From Bacillus solitudinis (GTDB lineage: Bacteria > Bacillota > Bacilli > Bacillales > Bacillaceae_D), in NCBI RefSeq assembly GCF_002797395.1, contig NZ_KZ454943.1, positions 1,582,048-1,646,047 on the forward strand: DNA of 64,000 bases, given 5' to 3'. A program made the translations under genes and the position numbers. Below the pieces are notes generated by a model. It ran no database searches and was not told the origin of the DNA. It saw nothing but the letters and a program-made list of their open reading frames with translations. Below are positions 17,186 to 27,000 of this stretch, one piece after another (position 1 is the stretch's first letter; every line of letters starts with the position of its first letter).

Positions 17186-17270
17186 CGTACAATAGGGCAA
17201 AACCACTGAAAAGCGGTGACGCAAAACTATAGGGGCTTCAGCTTTGCTATGCCAGCCAGTTACCGAAACG
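17186..17270 (+). ncRNA. Second cyclic-di-GMP-I (GEMM-I) riboswitch
   Basis: Second GEMM-I aptamer: GGGCAAAACC at 17195, a hairpin ACCACT/AGCGGT with GAAA tetraloop at 17208-17211, GACGCAAAAC at 17218, a P2 helix containing GGGGCTTCAG, and GCCAGCCAGTTACCG near the 3' end. Unlike the first, it is not followed by a terminator; a CCTCC (17274-17278) complements the ribosome site GGAGG (17295-17299) of the next gene, so control is probably at translation start. Confidence 0.9.
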
Positions 17271-17307
17271 GGTCCTCCGTACGGTTTAATCAGAGGAGGT
17301 TTTAAAA

Positions 17308-17460
17308 ATGCTTAAACACTTGAAGCTGAAATGGCACTCTATTAGGTATCGCTTAAATGTTATGGCCTTTCTTGATTGTTTAGATGAAGAAATGAAAGAA
17401 GAATTCAATCGAAAGATGCAATACCATAAAGAGAAGATTAGGAAATTTGAAGCACTCTAA
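17308..17460 (+). CDS. Orphan 50-residue basic protein under c-di-GMP riboswitch control
   Basis: 50-residue, strongly charged, probably all-helical cytosolic protein. It begins MLKHLKLKWHSIRYRLN, has DCLDEEMKEEFNRKMQYHKE in the middle and ends in KEKIRKFEAL. It has one Cys, no membrane segment and no known family that I recognise. The gene is real by context: a c-di-GMP-I aptamer lies 40 bases upstream, a strong ribosome site (AGAGGAGG) lies eight bases before the ATG, and an intrinsic terminator overlaps its stop codon. It is therefore a complete one-gene transcription unit. A link to motility, biofilm or sporulation behaviour is likely from the c-di-GMP control, but the molecular role is unknown. 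Confidence 0.75.
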   Translation: MLKHLKLKWHSIRYRLNVMAFLDCLDEEMKEEFNRKMQYHKEKIRKFEAL

Positions 17461-17476
17461 ATAGAGTGCTTTTTTG
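17451..17476 (+). terminator. Terminator overlapping the small gene's stop codon
   Basis: AGCACTCT and AGAGTGCT arms with a 4-base loop, then a T-run. The 5' arm is the last coding bases of the 50-residue gene. Confidence 0.9.
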
Positions 17477-17584
17477 TTACCCCATAAACGCGACGAGCGG
17501 AGCCATTGCTCTTCCTAGAATCGTATCAAACATTTTATCTTATCTTTTTAGAAGACGGTTAGTCCCCTTAGTGAACAACCTCCT

Positions 17585-19354
17585 TTAGTTCATTAGCTCG
17601 ATAAATTGTAAGGTGTTATGAATAATTTTCGCAACCTGATCGCGCTTGGTATACTCGGATGGGTTAAAATGTGATTTTTCATCACCTGTCATAATGCCCG
17701 CTTGAAGAACTCTTTCTACGTCTTTGCTAGCCCACTCAGCAATTTGTCTACTGTCCTTATAGCTATGTATCGTTTTTGAGTAGTCTAATTTTGTTGGAGG
17801 AAATGAAGTGTAGTGTAACGCCCGGCTAATCATTGCAGCTGCCTGAGCACGAGTAATATACTCGTTTGGAGCAAATGTACCGTCTTCCTTACCTTGAACA
17901 ATTCCGGATTCAACTACTGCTACAAGTTCACCCTTTTCGTTAAACCACTCTGTTCCATCTACATCTTTAAACATCTTGTTATGGCTAGTTGTTGTGGTTA
18001 AGCTAAGTGACCTGGCTAATAGAACCGCAAACTCAGCACGAGTTGTATAATCATTTGGGGCGTATTCACTACTGTTTTTTCCTTTAATCACATACTTAGA
18101 CGCTAATTTTTCAATATACCCCTTCGCCCAGTGTTCAGAAGGAATATCAGAAAAGAACACACCGTTGTTTTCAACAACCATATACTTACTGTTTGATCGG
18201 CTTTTCAATGTTGCTTGCTTCCCTTTAAATATCGTCGGAATGGCCGTAAAGGTTCCATCCTCATTTAAGCGTACAGCGATCGAGGTTTCTGGATTAAAAT
18301 CAGTTTCACCCATAATCGTTCGTTCTACATAAGCTGAGAAATTATTAATTTCTATCCTTTCATCACTAGAAATAGCCTCTACCTTGAATTCGATAATATC
18401 AGAAGCGGCTTTTAAATTATTTTCCGTTACTACGTTCGCTGTATCCTCCCCAACAAATAGTTGTACACTTATTTCAATATCTTTATGTAGTGCACCTAGT
18501 TGCGAAGCTATCTCCTCAACATTTAATTCATTAACACTTAAAAAGTATGATGCTTCCTCTGTTTGAATTTCAATAACAGCGCCGTTGTTTTTATCTTTAA
18601 TCGCTGTCACCAAATCCAAAGGTAGTTTAACTTCCACAACCTCGTCTTTGCTCGATTTATCCACTTTTACAAATAGCCTGTCCACCTTATCACGATTTTT
18701 TAAAGCCTCTTCTATTTTCTTATGGTCGACGCTGACAACTACTTTATTTTTACCAGCCTCGGTTTTTGTTTTCACTATCGCCACTGCATCATTGTTAACA
18801 ATTAACTCATTTTCTGATGTCCCCTCTTCGGGTTCTGGTGTTTCTCCTGGAGGACTTGGGGTTCCAGTCTTTTCATTAATAATGATCTGCTTTTCTAGAT
18901 TTACTTCATACGTTTCATCGGAGGATAAATCTCTACTTACAATCCGGACCGATTTCAACTCTACAGCTGACTCACCTAAATCTATCGCTTTGAAATCGAA
19001 GGTCGCTAGCGTGACCTTGCCATTTTCCTCTGCAGAGTCACCCAGTTTCGAAAAACTAAAATTTATTACTCCCTTATTTTCATCGATTAGTTTAATTGGT
19101 AATCCTGGGATAGCCGTTTTTATCTCATTAACGGCTAACTTGTTTGGATCGTAGTGAAAGAGAATCTCATAAGCAAACAAATTGGTGATACCCTCACCCT
19201 TGATGTTAATAGATACCGTTTCACCGTTGTACACTGTGGGTGTAACGTTCATATCAAAAGACGGTGTTTCTTCTGCTTGGGAACTTGTAGGTGATAGATG
19301 ACTCAGAAGAAAAATACCAATCATTGTTAACACTAATATCCTTTTCAAAAACAT
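17585..19354 (-). CDS. SLH-anchored cohesin-domain surface protein
   Basis: 589-residue exported protein. A signal peptide (cleavage after SSQAEE-like region, about 1-28) is followed by a cohesin-type beta-sandwich (about 32-165: FAYEILFHYDPNKLAV, then GKVTLATFDF), a Pro/Glu linker, a module of about 200 residues (190-395) shared with the 1914-residue neighbour, and three SLH domains (about 398-450, 461-513, 530-582) with the usual FSDI, KGK/QGK, TRAE/TRAQ pattern. SLH domains bind wall polysaccharide, so the cohesin faces outward on the cell surface. Its start has GGAGG upstream. It is the second gene of an operon after a dockerin-bearing enzyme, so cohesin-dockerin docking of that enzyme is a natural inference. 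Confidence 0.88.
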   Translation of the reverse strand: MFLKRILVLTMIGIFLLSHLSPTSSQAEETPSFDMNVTPTVYNGETVSINIKGEGITNLFAYEILFHYDPNKLAVNEIKTAIPGLPIKLIDENKGVINFSFSKLGDSAEENGKVTLATFDFKAIDLGESAVELKSVRIVSRDLSSDETYEVNLEKQIIINEKTGTPSPPGETPEPEEGTSENELIVNNDAVAIVKTKTEAGKNKVVVSVDHKKIEEALKNRDKVDRLFVKVDKSSKDEVVEVKLPLDLVTAIKDKNNGAVIEIQTEEASYFLSVNELNVEEIASQLGALHKDIEISVQLFVGEDTANVVTENNLKAASDIIEFKVEAISSDERIEINNFSAYVERTIMGETDFNPETSIAVRLNEDGTFTAIPTIFKGKQATLKSRSNSKYMVVENNGVFFSDIPSEHWAKGYIEKLASKYVIKGKNSSEYAPNDYTTRAEFAVLLARSLSLTTTTSHNKMFKDVDGTEWFNEKGELVAVVESGIVQGKEDGTFAPNEYITRAQAAAMISRALHYTSFPPTKLDYSKTIHSYKDSRQIAEWASKDVERVLQAGIMTGDEKSHFNPSEYTKRDQVAKIIHNTLQFIELMN

Positions 19355-19373
19355 ACCTTAAATCCTCCAAATA

Positions 19374-19402
19374 GAATAAGAGGATGGAGCATCCTCTTAT
19401 TC
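19374..19402 (-). other. Intercistronic hairpin
   Basis: Perfect 13-base arms (GAATAAGAGGATG and complement) with a 3-base loop between the dockerin enzyme and the SLH-cohesin gene. There is no T-run on the minus strand before the next ribosome site, so it is probably an mRNA-stability or processing element, or a weak attenuator. Confidence 0.65.
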
Positions 19403-19412
19403 CTTCATTTAC

Positions 19413-22400
19413 TTACTTTTGACTTTCCTTTGAAGTCAGCAATCTAGCAATAATAACAAAATCTAATAAATCGACTTGACCGTCTACGTTAACATCTGCC
19501 ATTTTTGCTGATGCCCAATCATCACGATCCTTTGTTTTCGCGTAGCGGCTAGCAAGTTGCGCAAAATCACCAATATCATATCTTCCATTGCCATTCAAAT
19601 CACCTGATATAACGTGAATCCCAACGCCAATCGCTTCAAAATCAATAACATCACCATGACTATTGCCTAGTTCAAGGTTTGATACCATCATTTGATAATT
19701 AGGTTTTGCTGGTGTTAAAACTTTAAATGTTAGTCTGAGTACATCTTGGTTATCATTGATTCCATTTTTTTCACCAAGACTTGCATAAATCAACTCTTTA
19801 ACTCCCGGAGGAGAATGAGATGTTTCTACACCTTCTAGTGAATCCATTAACTCTTCTACATCCACGAGTTCTAGAGATTTATGATCGTAGTTTAATGTAA
19901 AGCCAAATGCGTAAATATCCTTTACATCCTTCATTGATACAAGAACTTCCACCGAATTTTGACCTTCATAAGTGAAAACCGTATCACTAGTAAAAGTAAC
20001 AGTTGGTGCTACTGGTTCCTCAACTGCGACAATATCTTCTATCATTCTCGGCTTTAGCTGCATCACGCCATTGTACTCAGCTACAATACCTGTCACTTCA
20101 ACAACATCTCCATTTTCAAATGCGAAGTTGCTAAACATTAGTCCGGTGCGATTATCTACCCGTACCAATACAGAATCTGCCCCTTTTGTGGCAATAAACT
20201 CAAATGTCCCATACGTGTTAACACTCTCTAATTCCGAAATTGTCACCTCTTCCATAGCGACGATTTGACCTTCTATCTCTTTACCTACTTCGCCTGGAGA
20301 AACATGGAGGGAGGTTGGCATGGTGCCTTCACCAATGACCTCAATACTAGAAAGATTTGAGATTTGAAACTCGTCATTATATATAGCCGTTTTACCTGTT
20401 ATACGGACGTTATCTCCCATTTTTAAATCATTTTTATTACTAGATTGGAAGACATACGTTCCAGCCGTTGTATCTTGGAGATAGAAACCCGCTCCACCCC
20501 AAGCTCCGGGAACTGACGTGACAATTCCTTCAATTGTTACTTCAGCATTTGTTTCCGCCTCGCGTGCTTTGGCAATTGTTACAACCCCTAAATCTTCAGA
20601 AGGTTGTCCTTCTACCTCCAGAATACGGTTATCTTTTGTGTAAGAAATAGGTTCTGTAAATGATTGAATGAACGCGACTGTTGCTTCTAAATCCTCCGGC
20701 CCGGTAACCATATTTTTCCCAAGCTGGCTAATAGGTAGATACTTAGCACCAGTGGCTGTTGCCATAAAATTATTGGTTGTCACGGTATACGTGGCCTCTT
20801 TATCAATAGGTGTTCCATCAGGTAAAAGGATATCGACTACTTTAAGTGTTGCAGAGTCCCACGTATAGCTGAACCCAGCAATGCTATAATCTGGTCCATA
20901 TCCGGGTGAGATTTGAGCATTCATAATTGTTTCCAAATCTGCCCCTGTAATCTCTAGTTTAACTAAAACATTATTGAACGGTTGAATATTGAATAAGTCA
21001 TCATACGTAATTGGACCAGCATCAAGATTATCGCGTATTCCTCCGCCATTCATCAAAGCAAAATCACTATCCATTGCCCACTTCATCCCATCTGCTAAGA
21101 GATTGCCAAGCGGTGTATCCCCATCATTTGAATAGTCACCCATCATCTCAATTTCTGCTTCTCCCACTACCTCATTTAAGATGGGTGCAACTTGTTCAAG
21201 ATACTTAGCTAAAATGGCCGCAACTTCAGGATCTGGCTCCATTTCATTTTGATCTGCATAGACAATTTCAGCTGCCTTTTTGACAATATCACCCGTTGCA
21301 GGGTCGATTTCAAGATCGACATCGGCAAAAGCTTTGCCGTATTCGTAGGCTTGGACAATTAACTTATTATCTACAACTGCATCAACAACCATATGATTAT
21401 GTCCAGTAAAGATGACATCAACTTCATCATCTATATTTTTTGCTAATTCTGCAGCATCTCCTATCGCGGTTTCTCCACTTTGTTCCGCAGGAAGGTGGGA
21501 TAGAACGATAATCGCCTTCACCCCATCAGCTTTTAATTCAGAAACTGCTTGGTTTACCGCTTGCACTGGATTAGTAAAGCGAATATCTGCAATCCCTTCA
21601 GGAATAACCATATCAGCCGTAGCAGGAGTGGTCACTCCAATAAAAGCAACCTTTTGACCCTCTACTTCGGTTACTTCATACGCAGGAAGTATAAGCTCAC
21701 CTGTGTTCTTGTATTCACAGTTTGCACAAAGGTTTGAAAAATTCATACCGTCATAATCGTGTGTTCCCTTGCCTTCTGGATGATCTCCACCCTGTACCAT
21801 ACGTAAAAATTCTTCAGTTCCTTCATCAAACTCGTGATTGCCTACTGTACCAAAGTCAAAACCAATAGCTTCCATTATCTCTACAACAGGCTCATCTTGA
21901 AGCAAGGCTGCAACTGGTGAGCTTCCACCAATCATGTCACCCGCATGAACAATAAATGTATTGGGGTTTGTTGCCTCACGTTCCTTCAGGTAGGCTGCGA
22001 CATAGTCCACACGACCAGAGTTGGCAATTGCTGGCTCTGATATTGAGTAGGTCTGGTCAATTTTCCCATGTAAATCATTTAAACTTAGCAACTGGACAGA
22101 GACAAAATCCTTTTCTTCTACAATCGAAGAATACCCATTCGTTTCTGCTTCGATTTCACTAGCAAAGAAGACACGTTTTTCAACTGGTACATCAGCCCAA
22201 TTTTCAGGATGAACATACTGTTTGGTGTCGGAATTTCCCACAAACCGTAAGAGTCCCTTCCCTTGCTCTCGTGCGCGGAAAACAAAGGGGAGTTCCGCCA
22301 AAGGGGTTTCCGGATTCCATATTCCTAATTCTTCCTCTTTTGCTTTCTTCACAGTCGCTTGAAATTGGTCGTAATCTTCCCCATCTCCAACCGGCCAAAT

Positions 22401-23810
22401 AAAGTACGTCGTCGCATAACCCGCTTTGACCATTTCAAGATTTGTATTCAATCCATCTGACTTGCGGATAACCTGAGCTAAAAGTCGTCCATATGCATCG
22501 GTCGCTTCTTCGCCAACCTTTAGCGTAATTTCGTCTCCAGCTTTTAATAATGTATTCATATAGTCTTTTGCAGCTTCACCGTGGTACTTCTGGCTTTTAT
22601 CTGCCTCAGTCGTTCCATTATAATATGTTTCTGCGGTATCGATATTTAGGTAACGGACGTTCGTTGCACCGAGGACTGGTGTCTGAAGTTTAATGGTGTC
22701 ACCATCGGTCACGCTCGCTACGGTTGACGTGTATTCTCCAGCAGCTGATGGGGCATCGGGTTGTTCAGCTGATAAATGAATATCCGTGGCTTTACGAGGA
22801 AGTATTTGATAGGAAGTATATTGGCTAAGAACAGCCGTGACATCATACCATTTTCCCTCTTCCAAGGAACCAATCGCATCTGTTTCTTCCATGACACGTA
22901 AGGTTGTACTATTAAGTTCAGCATCGATAAAGGTAACATTGTAGCCTCCACCAGCTGGACTGTTTGGAACACTTTGAACAAAACCTGAGACGTTTACAAG
23001 TGAACCTTCTAATGGTTCAACTGTTGATGCGTCTTGCAAATCAGCAATGGTTATAGACTGTGGAATTGGTAGACTTATATTTTCTTCGATAATTTGTATG
23101 CCATTCGTAGCGGGAACTACTTCTAAAAGACCGTTGTACTCAGCAAGTTCCCCTCTCACTTCAACTTTTTGTCCTTCTACCAAATTAGGAACTTCAGTAT
23201 TAGTAGAATATAGATTAATTCCAGCTGTGCCGTCTTGAATATAGGTGGAAAGTTTCCCACCACCTATCGCTGCATTATCAGCGATGACTACACCTTGAAC
23301 AATAACCTTAGAACCCTTACTTTGTTGACGAGCTTCTGCTATTGTTGTAAGTTCCGGGTCAGGTGGTGGGTTATTATCTTGTCCACCTTCAATGATGGTA
23401 TAAGAGGATAGACTTTTTAATCCCGGCTTACTAAAGTATGCTTCTAAACTTCCTGTTAGTTGAACCTTAGCCTGGTAGTTACTAGGATTATCAACTAGAT
23501 TTAACTCAGTTCGAATTGAGTTATTTGGAAGCTGGACGGGTAATAGCTTCAAACTATCGGTTTCATCAGGCGAATCAGCGATAATTAAATTCGTATTAGC
23601 TAAGAAAGGTGGTTCCAAATCATTTGTCATTGTGCCAACGATATAACCTTCTACTGTCGCGGTACCCGTATTATTGGCAATGGCATCATTTACAGAAATA
23701 ACAGCCTCTTCTGCCTTAACCGTAGTGGAAAATACCGAAGTGAAGTTTGAGACAAGAAGAGTAAAAATTAGTACTAAACTTAAAAATCTTTTAAACTTGT
23801 GATTTCTCAT
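19413..23810 (-). CDS. YhcR-like extracellular nuclease/5'-nucleotidase with C-terminal cohesin and dockerin
   Basis: 1465-residue exported enzyme. In order: signal peptide; DUF6359-like domain (about 35-135); two OB-fold regions (about 150-350); a staphylococcal-nuclease domain (about 360-500; DGDTIKLQTP, DAYGRLLAQV); metallophosphatase (about 565-830; LNDLHGK, GNHEFDEG, GHNHMVVD); 5'-nucleotidase C-domain (about 880-1055; NGGGIRDNL); another OB-fold (about 1070-1260); cohesin (about 1268-1400); and a type-I dockerin with two calcium loops (GDLNGNGRYDIGDF, ADVNVDGQVDLLDF). The order from DUF6359 to 5'-nucleotidase is that of B. subtilis YhcR, a sugar-nonspecific nuclease anchored by sortase. 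Here the dockerin takes the place of the sortase signal. The enzyme should degrade extracellular nucleic acids to nucleosides and phosphate. Start: the ATG at 23810 with AGGAGG. Confidence 0.92.
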   Translation of the reverse strand: MRNHKFKRFLSLVLIFTLLVSNFTSVFSTTVKAEEAVISVNDAIANNTGTATVEGYIVGTMTNDLEPPFLANTNLIIADSPDETDSLKLLPVQLPNNSIRTELNLVDNPSNYQAKVQLTGSLEAYFSKPGLKSLSSYTIIEGGQDNNPPPDPELTTIAEARQQSKGSKVIVQGVVIADNAAIGGGKLSTYIQDGTAGINLYSTNTEVPNLVEGQKVEVRGELAEYNGLLEVVPATNGIQIIEENISLPIPQSITIADLQDASTVEPLEGSLVNVSGFVQSVPNSPAGGGYNVTFIDAELNSTTLRVMEETDAIGSLEEGKWYDVTAVLSQYTSYQILPRKATDIHLSAEQPDAPSAAGEYTSTVASVTDGDTIKLQTPVLGATNVRYLNIDTAETYYNGTTEADKSQKYHGEAAKDYMNTLLKAGDEITLKVGEEATDAYGRLLAQVIRKSDGLNTNLEMVKAGYATTYFIWPVGDGEDYDQFQATVKKAKEEELGIWNPETPLAELPFVFRAREQGKGLLRFVGNSDTKQYVHPENWADVPVEKRVFFASEIEAETNGYSSIVEEKDFVSVQLLSLNDLHGKIDQTYSISEPAIANSGRVDYVAAYLKEREATNPNTFIVHAGDMIGGSSPVAALLQDEPVVEIMEAIGFDFGTVGNHEFDEGTEEFLRMVQGGDHPEGKGTHDYDGMNFSNLCANCEYKNTGELILPAYEVTEVEGQKVAFIGVTTPATADMVIPEGIADIRFTNPVQAVNQAVSELKADGVKAIIVLSHLPAEQSGETAIGDAAELAKNIDDEVDVIFTGHNHMVVDAVVDNKLIVQAYEYGKAFADVDLEIDPATGDIVKKAAEIVYADQNEMEPDPEVAAILAKYLEQVAPILNEVVGEAEIEMMGDYSNDGDTPLGNLLADGMKWAMDSDFALMNGGGIRDNLDAGPITYDDLFNIQPFNNVLVKLEITGADLETIMNAQISPGYGPDYSIAGFSYTWDSATLKVVDILLPDGTPIDKEATYTVTTNNFMATATGAKYLPISQLGKNMVTGPEDLEATVAFIQSFTEPISYTKDNRILEVEGQPSEDLGVVTIAKAREAETNAEVTIEGIVTSVPGAWGGAGFYLQDTTAGTYVFQSSNKNDLKMGDNVRITGKTAIYNDEFQISNLSSIEVIGEGTMPTSLHVSPGEVGKEIEGQIVAMEEVTISELESVNTYGTFEFIATKGADSVLVRVDNRTGLMFSNFAFENGDVVEVTGIVAEYNGVMQLKPRMIEDIVAVEEPVAPTVTFTSDTVFTYEGQNSVEVLVSMKDVKDIYAFGFTLNYDHKSLELVDVEELMDSLEGVETSHSPPGVKELIYASLGEKNGINDNQDVLRLTFKVLTPAKPNYQMMVSNLELGNSHGDVIDFEAIGVGIHVISGDLNGNGRYDIGDFAQLASRYAKTKDRDDWASAKMADVNVDGQVDLLDFVIIARLLTSKESQK

Positions 23811-23931
23811 TGTTCTCCTCCTAAAAGTTATCTTCAACTTTTAATAGTAAAGGGAGAGTATGAACTGAACATTGAGGATTTATGATGTTAATGCTAAATT
23901 TGGTTAACAATTACAAAAATAATTTACAAAT

Positions 23932-23975
23932 AAAATACCAGCAGTAGATTATTAAAAATCTACTGCTGGTATTTT
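23932..23975 (-). terminator. Terminator of the 1914-residue gene
   Basis: Perfect 18-base arms (AAAATACCAGCAGTAGAT and complement) with A/T tracts, 41 bases beyond the stop codon. It isolates the gene from the downstream dockerin operon, which must have its own promoter in 23811-23931. Confidence 0.9.
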
Positions 23976-24015
23976 CAATTTCCTTCTCTTAGACTGCATG
24001 CCTTTAGAACTGACA

Positions 24016-27000
24016 TTAGTTCGACATCTCAACAACTTGTAAAAACTCATCGATCATTTTTGCCATTTGGGCACGTGTGGTTGATTGTTTCGGATTAAAG
24101 CTTGCGTGCGCATCGATAATCCCTGCTTGCAACAGTTGATTGACATCAGATTGTGCATAGACACTGATGCGCGAATAATCTTCAAATGCCTTTGCTTGCT
24201 TCGATTTATCAAGCTTACTTTCTTTAAACTCGACATACTTCATAGCACGAGAAATCATCGCAGCTGCTTGCTCACGAGTGACAACAGCATAAGGATCGAA
24301 GCTGCCATTCTCTTTACCGGTAATAATACCGGCTTCTACAACTGCTTCTAGCTCAGACATAAACCATTCGTCGCCTTTAACATCTGTGAATTTTCCGTTA
24401 TATTCACTTCTTGCTTCTAAACCAAGGCTTCTTGATATCAACACAGCTAAGTTAATCCGAGTTGTTGCTTGATTTGGCATTACCTTTCCGTTGCTACCTT
24501 GAAAAATTTGCTTCGATGCTAGCTTATCAAAGTGTTCCTTTGCCCAGAAGGTTGCCTGTAAATCAGTAAAACTGACTTCCCTTTCAACAACCACGAATAT
24601 GCCATTGGACATGCTCTTGAATGTGGCAACCTTTTTAGAGAATAGTGTTGGAACGGATGTATAACGACCATCAGCTTCAAGCTTCATCACCGTTGCACGA
24701 TTCGAATTTACATCCTTTGTTAAAATCTCACGTTCAACATGTGAATTAAAGTGATCAAGTTCAATCTCTTTATCCCCTGCACTTGCAAGAATCTTGAACT
24801 CAACAAATTCTGAAACAATTTTCTCACTCGTGCTCTGCGCAATAACTTCTGATCCTTCTACTACATTGACGAAAATGGAAATCATCACATTATCTGCGTC
24901 AGCACCAAGTTCTGTTGCGAGTGCTTCGCTGTTAATTTCAGAAGCTGGGAAGCGATATATTCCGTCCCTTGAAGTAATTTCAAACACAGCTTGTTTATTC
25001 TTTTCAGTAAGAAGCTTTACGATTGAGGCTGGAATTTTCACTTCCCCTACCTCTCCGGCTTTCTTTTCGATGTTAACTGTCACGCGTTCAACTCCGTCTT
25101 GTTTCTTCAACATTTCGGTGAATCGATCTTTGTTTACTGTTGTTGTTACCTTTGTTTTTCCATCCGCTGTTGTCTCACGCTCTACTAGAACGGCATCGTT
25201 ATCAACTATGACTTGACCTGGTTGTACTCCCGGGTCTGGTGTAGGATTTGGCTGCGGGCTTGGATTTGATGGAGAAGGATTAGGTTTACTATCCATGCCT
25301 TTTGTAAATGTCCAAATGTCGGATACCGTTCTCCCTGTAAAGTCGTCTTGTGCTACGACGTACCAAGAATAAAGCTGATTGTTGGAAAGACCGTTCCACT
25401 CAAGATCAGTATCACTTCCGCTTTGCACGTTTTCCACTTTACCAATTTCTGTATTTGTGTAAATGTTAACAGCGAAGTAGTCTGTTGCAACTTGTTTTTC
25501 TTTGACTTGAAGGTCTAATTCAATAGAAAACTCATCTTTTCCAGGATACTCGTCTGAATTATAGTAATTATAATCATCTAAATATGGTGAATACGTATTA
25601 ACATTAATTTTATTATTATCTTGGTCGAAATGAAGCAATCGCAAGTATCCTTGACCACCCTCAGGTCCGCCCTGATAGTCAGCAAGCATTTGATAGACTT
25701 GACGATCGGCATCACCATCACCATTATCATCAATTTCATCTATTAATGTCTCCGCATCATGATAGTGACCACTAAGAACAGCGACCACGTTTGCATGCGG
25801 TTCAACGATTTGGTTATAAATCTTATTACCTAAGGGGCTGCGATTTCCTGAAACTAATAAATACTCATGGAAGCTTAAAATAGCTAAGCGATCTGGATAT
25901 TCCTTTAAGACATCACTCATCCATTGTATGTCTTCATCGGTAATGCCCCATCCCATATACATCATTATATAGTCATTACCCTTTTCAGAAATTAAGTCGT
26001 AATGACCTCGGTTATTTTTATACGAACCACCATAGTATGATTCATTTTCAAACCTGTCTGCACCAAACCACTTATAATATTCTGTGTAATCATCATTCAC
26101 ATAATCAACATCATGATTCCCTGCCAATACACCATACGGAATATCATTGTCGGCAAGTGTTTGCATATACTCATCAGCACGCTCCCATTGGTATACTTGA
26201 TAGTATTTATCAACTAAATCTCCTGTATGGAAAACATATTTAATTTTCATTTCCTCTTTCATATCAGCAATCCACTCTGTTTGTCTCTCAAAAATATGTG
26301 GGTAGCTTTCAGCATAGTATTGAGTGTCTGACATCCATGCAAATGTATAATCATACTCATCTGGTGAACTTGGAATTTCATCTTGAATTAACACATTAAT
26401 TTTAGAATCTTTGAGAAAATCACGAACTTCAACCTCTGCTGTTAAGTTAAAATCCAAGGTTCCTGCAATTTTGTAATCCACTAACGACCACTTATTCATT
26501 TGATGATTCCATGCATACATGGAAACCTTTCTACCTTCTAATGATTTACCGCTCCAGACTAATTCAATGCGGTCATCTTCATCGACCCTATCATCAATCG
26601 TGACATCAAAACGATGGTAAGGAAATTGCGTTGTTGAATCAGTTGTCAAATAGTCTCCATCTATTTCGGAAACGCGTGCAATATCATCAGCACTAAATGA
26701 CTCTTCTCCTTCAGGAACCATAGTTTGTGGTGGTTCAACATCAGTAGAATTTTTAAAAGCTTTCACGTTTTCAAGTCGACTTGCATTATAGTTAAAACCT
26801 TGGTAATACGTAACAAGCAAATCATCATCTGTCGGATCGGTAACGTTTACCTTTAAGTTTGGATGACCCTTTACAGAATCCCCGTTTGTTGGTGAAACAA
26901 GCACTGGCTTGTTTGGATTTTCATTGACAACAGCGAAGGACACCGTTACTTCTGCCTTGTTTCCAACGGTATCTGTCGCAATGACTGTTAAGTTGTGCTC

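Noticed and set aside
24794..25216. 140-codon plus-strand open frame inside the giant SLH protein gene
   Set aside because: It is the shadow of the minus-strand gene, whose domains are well supported; Ser/Thr-rich composition is typical of an antisense frame.
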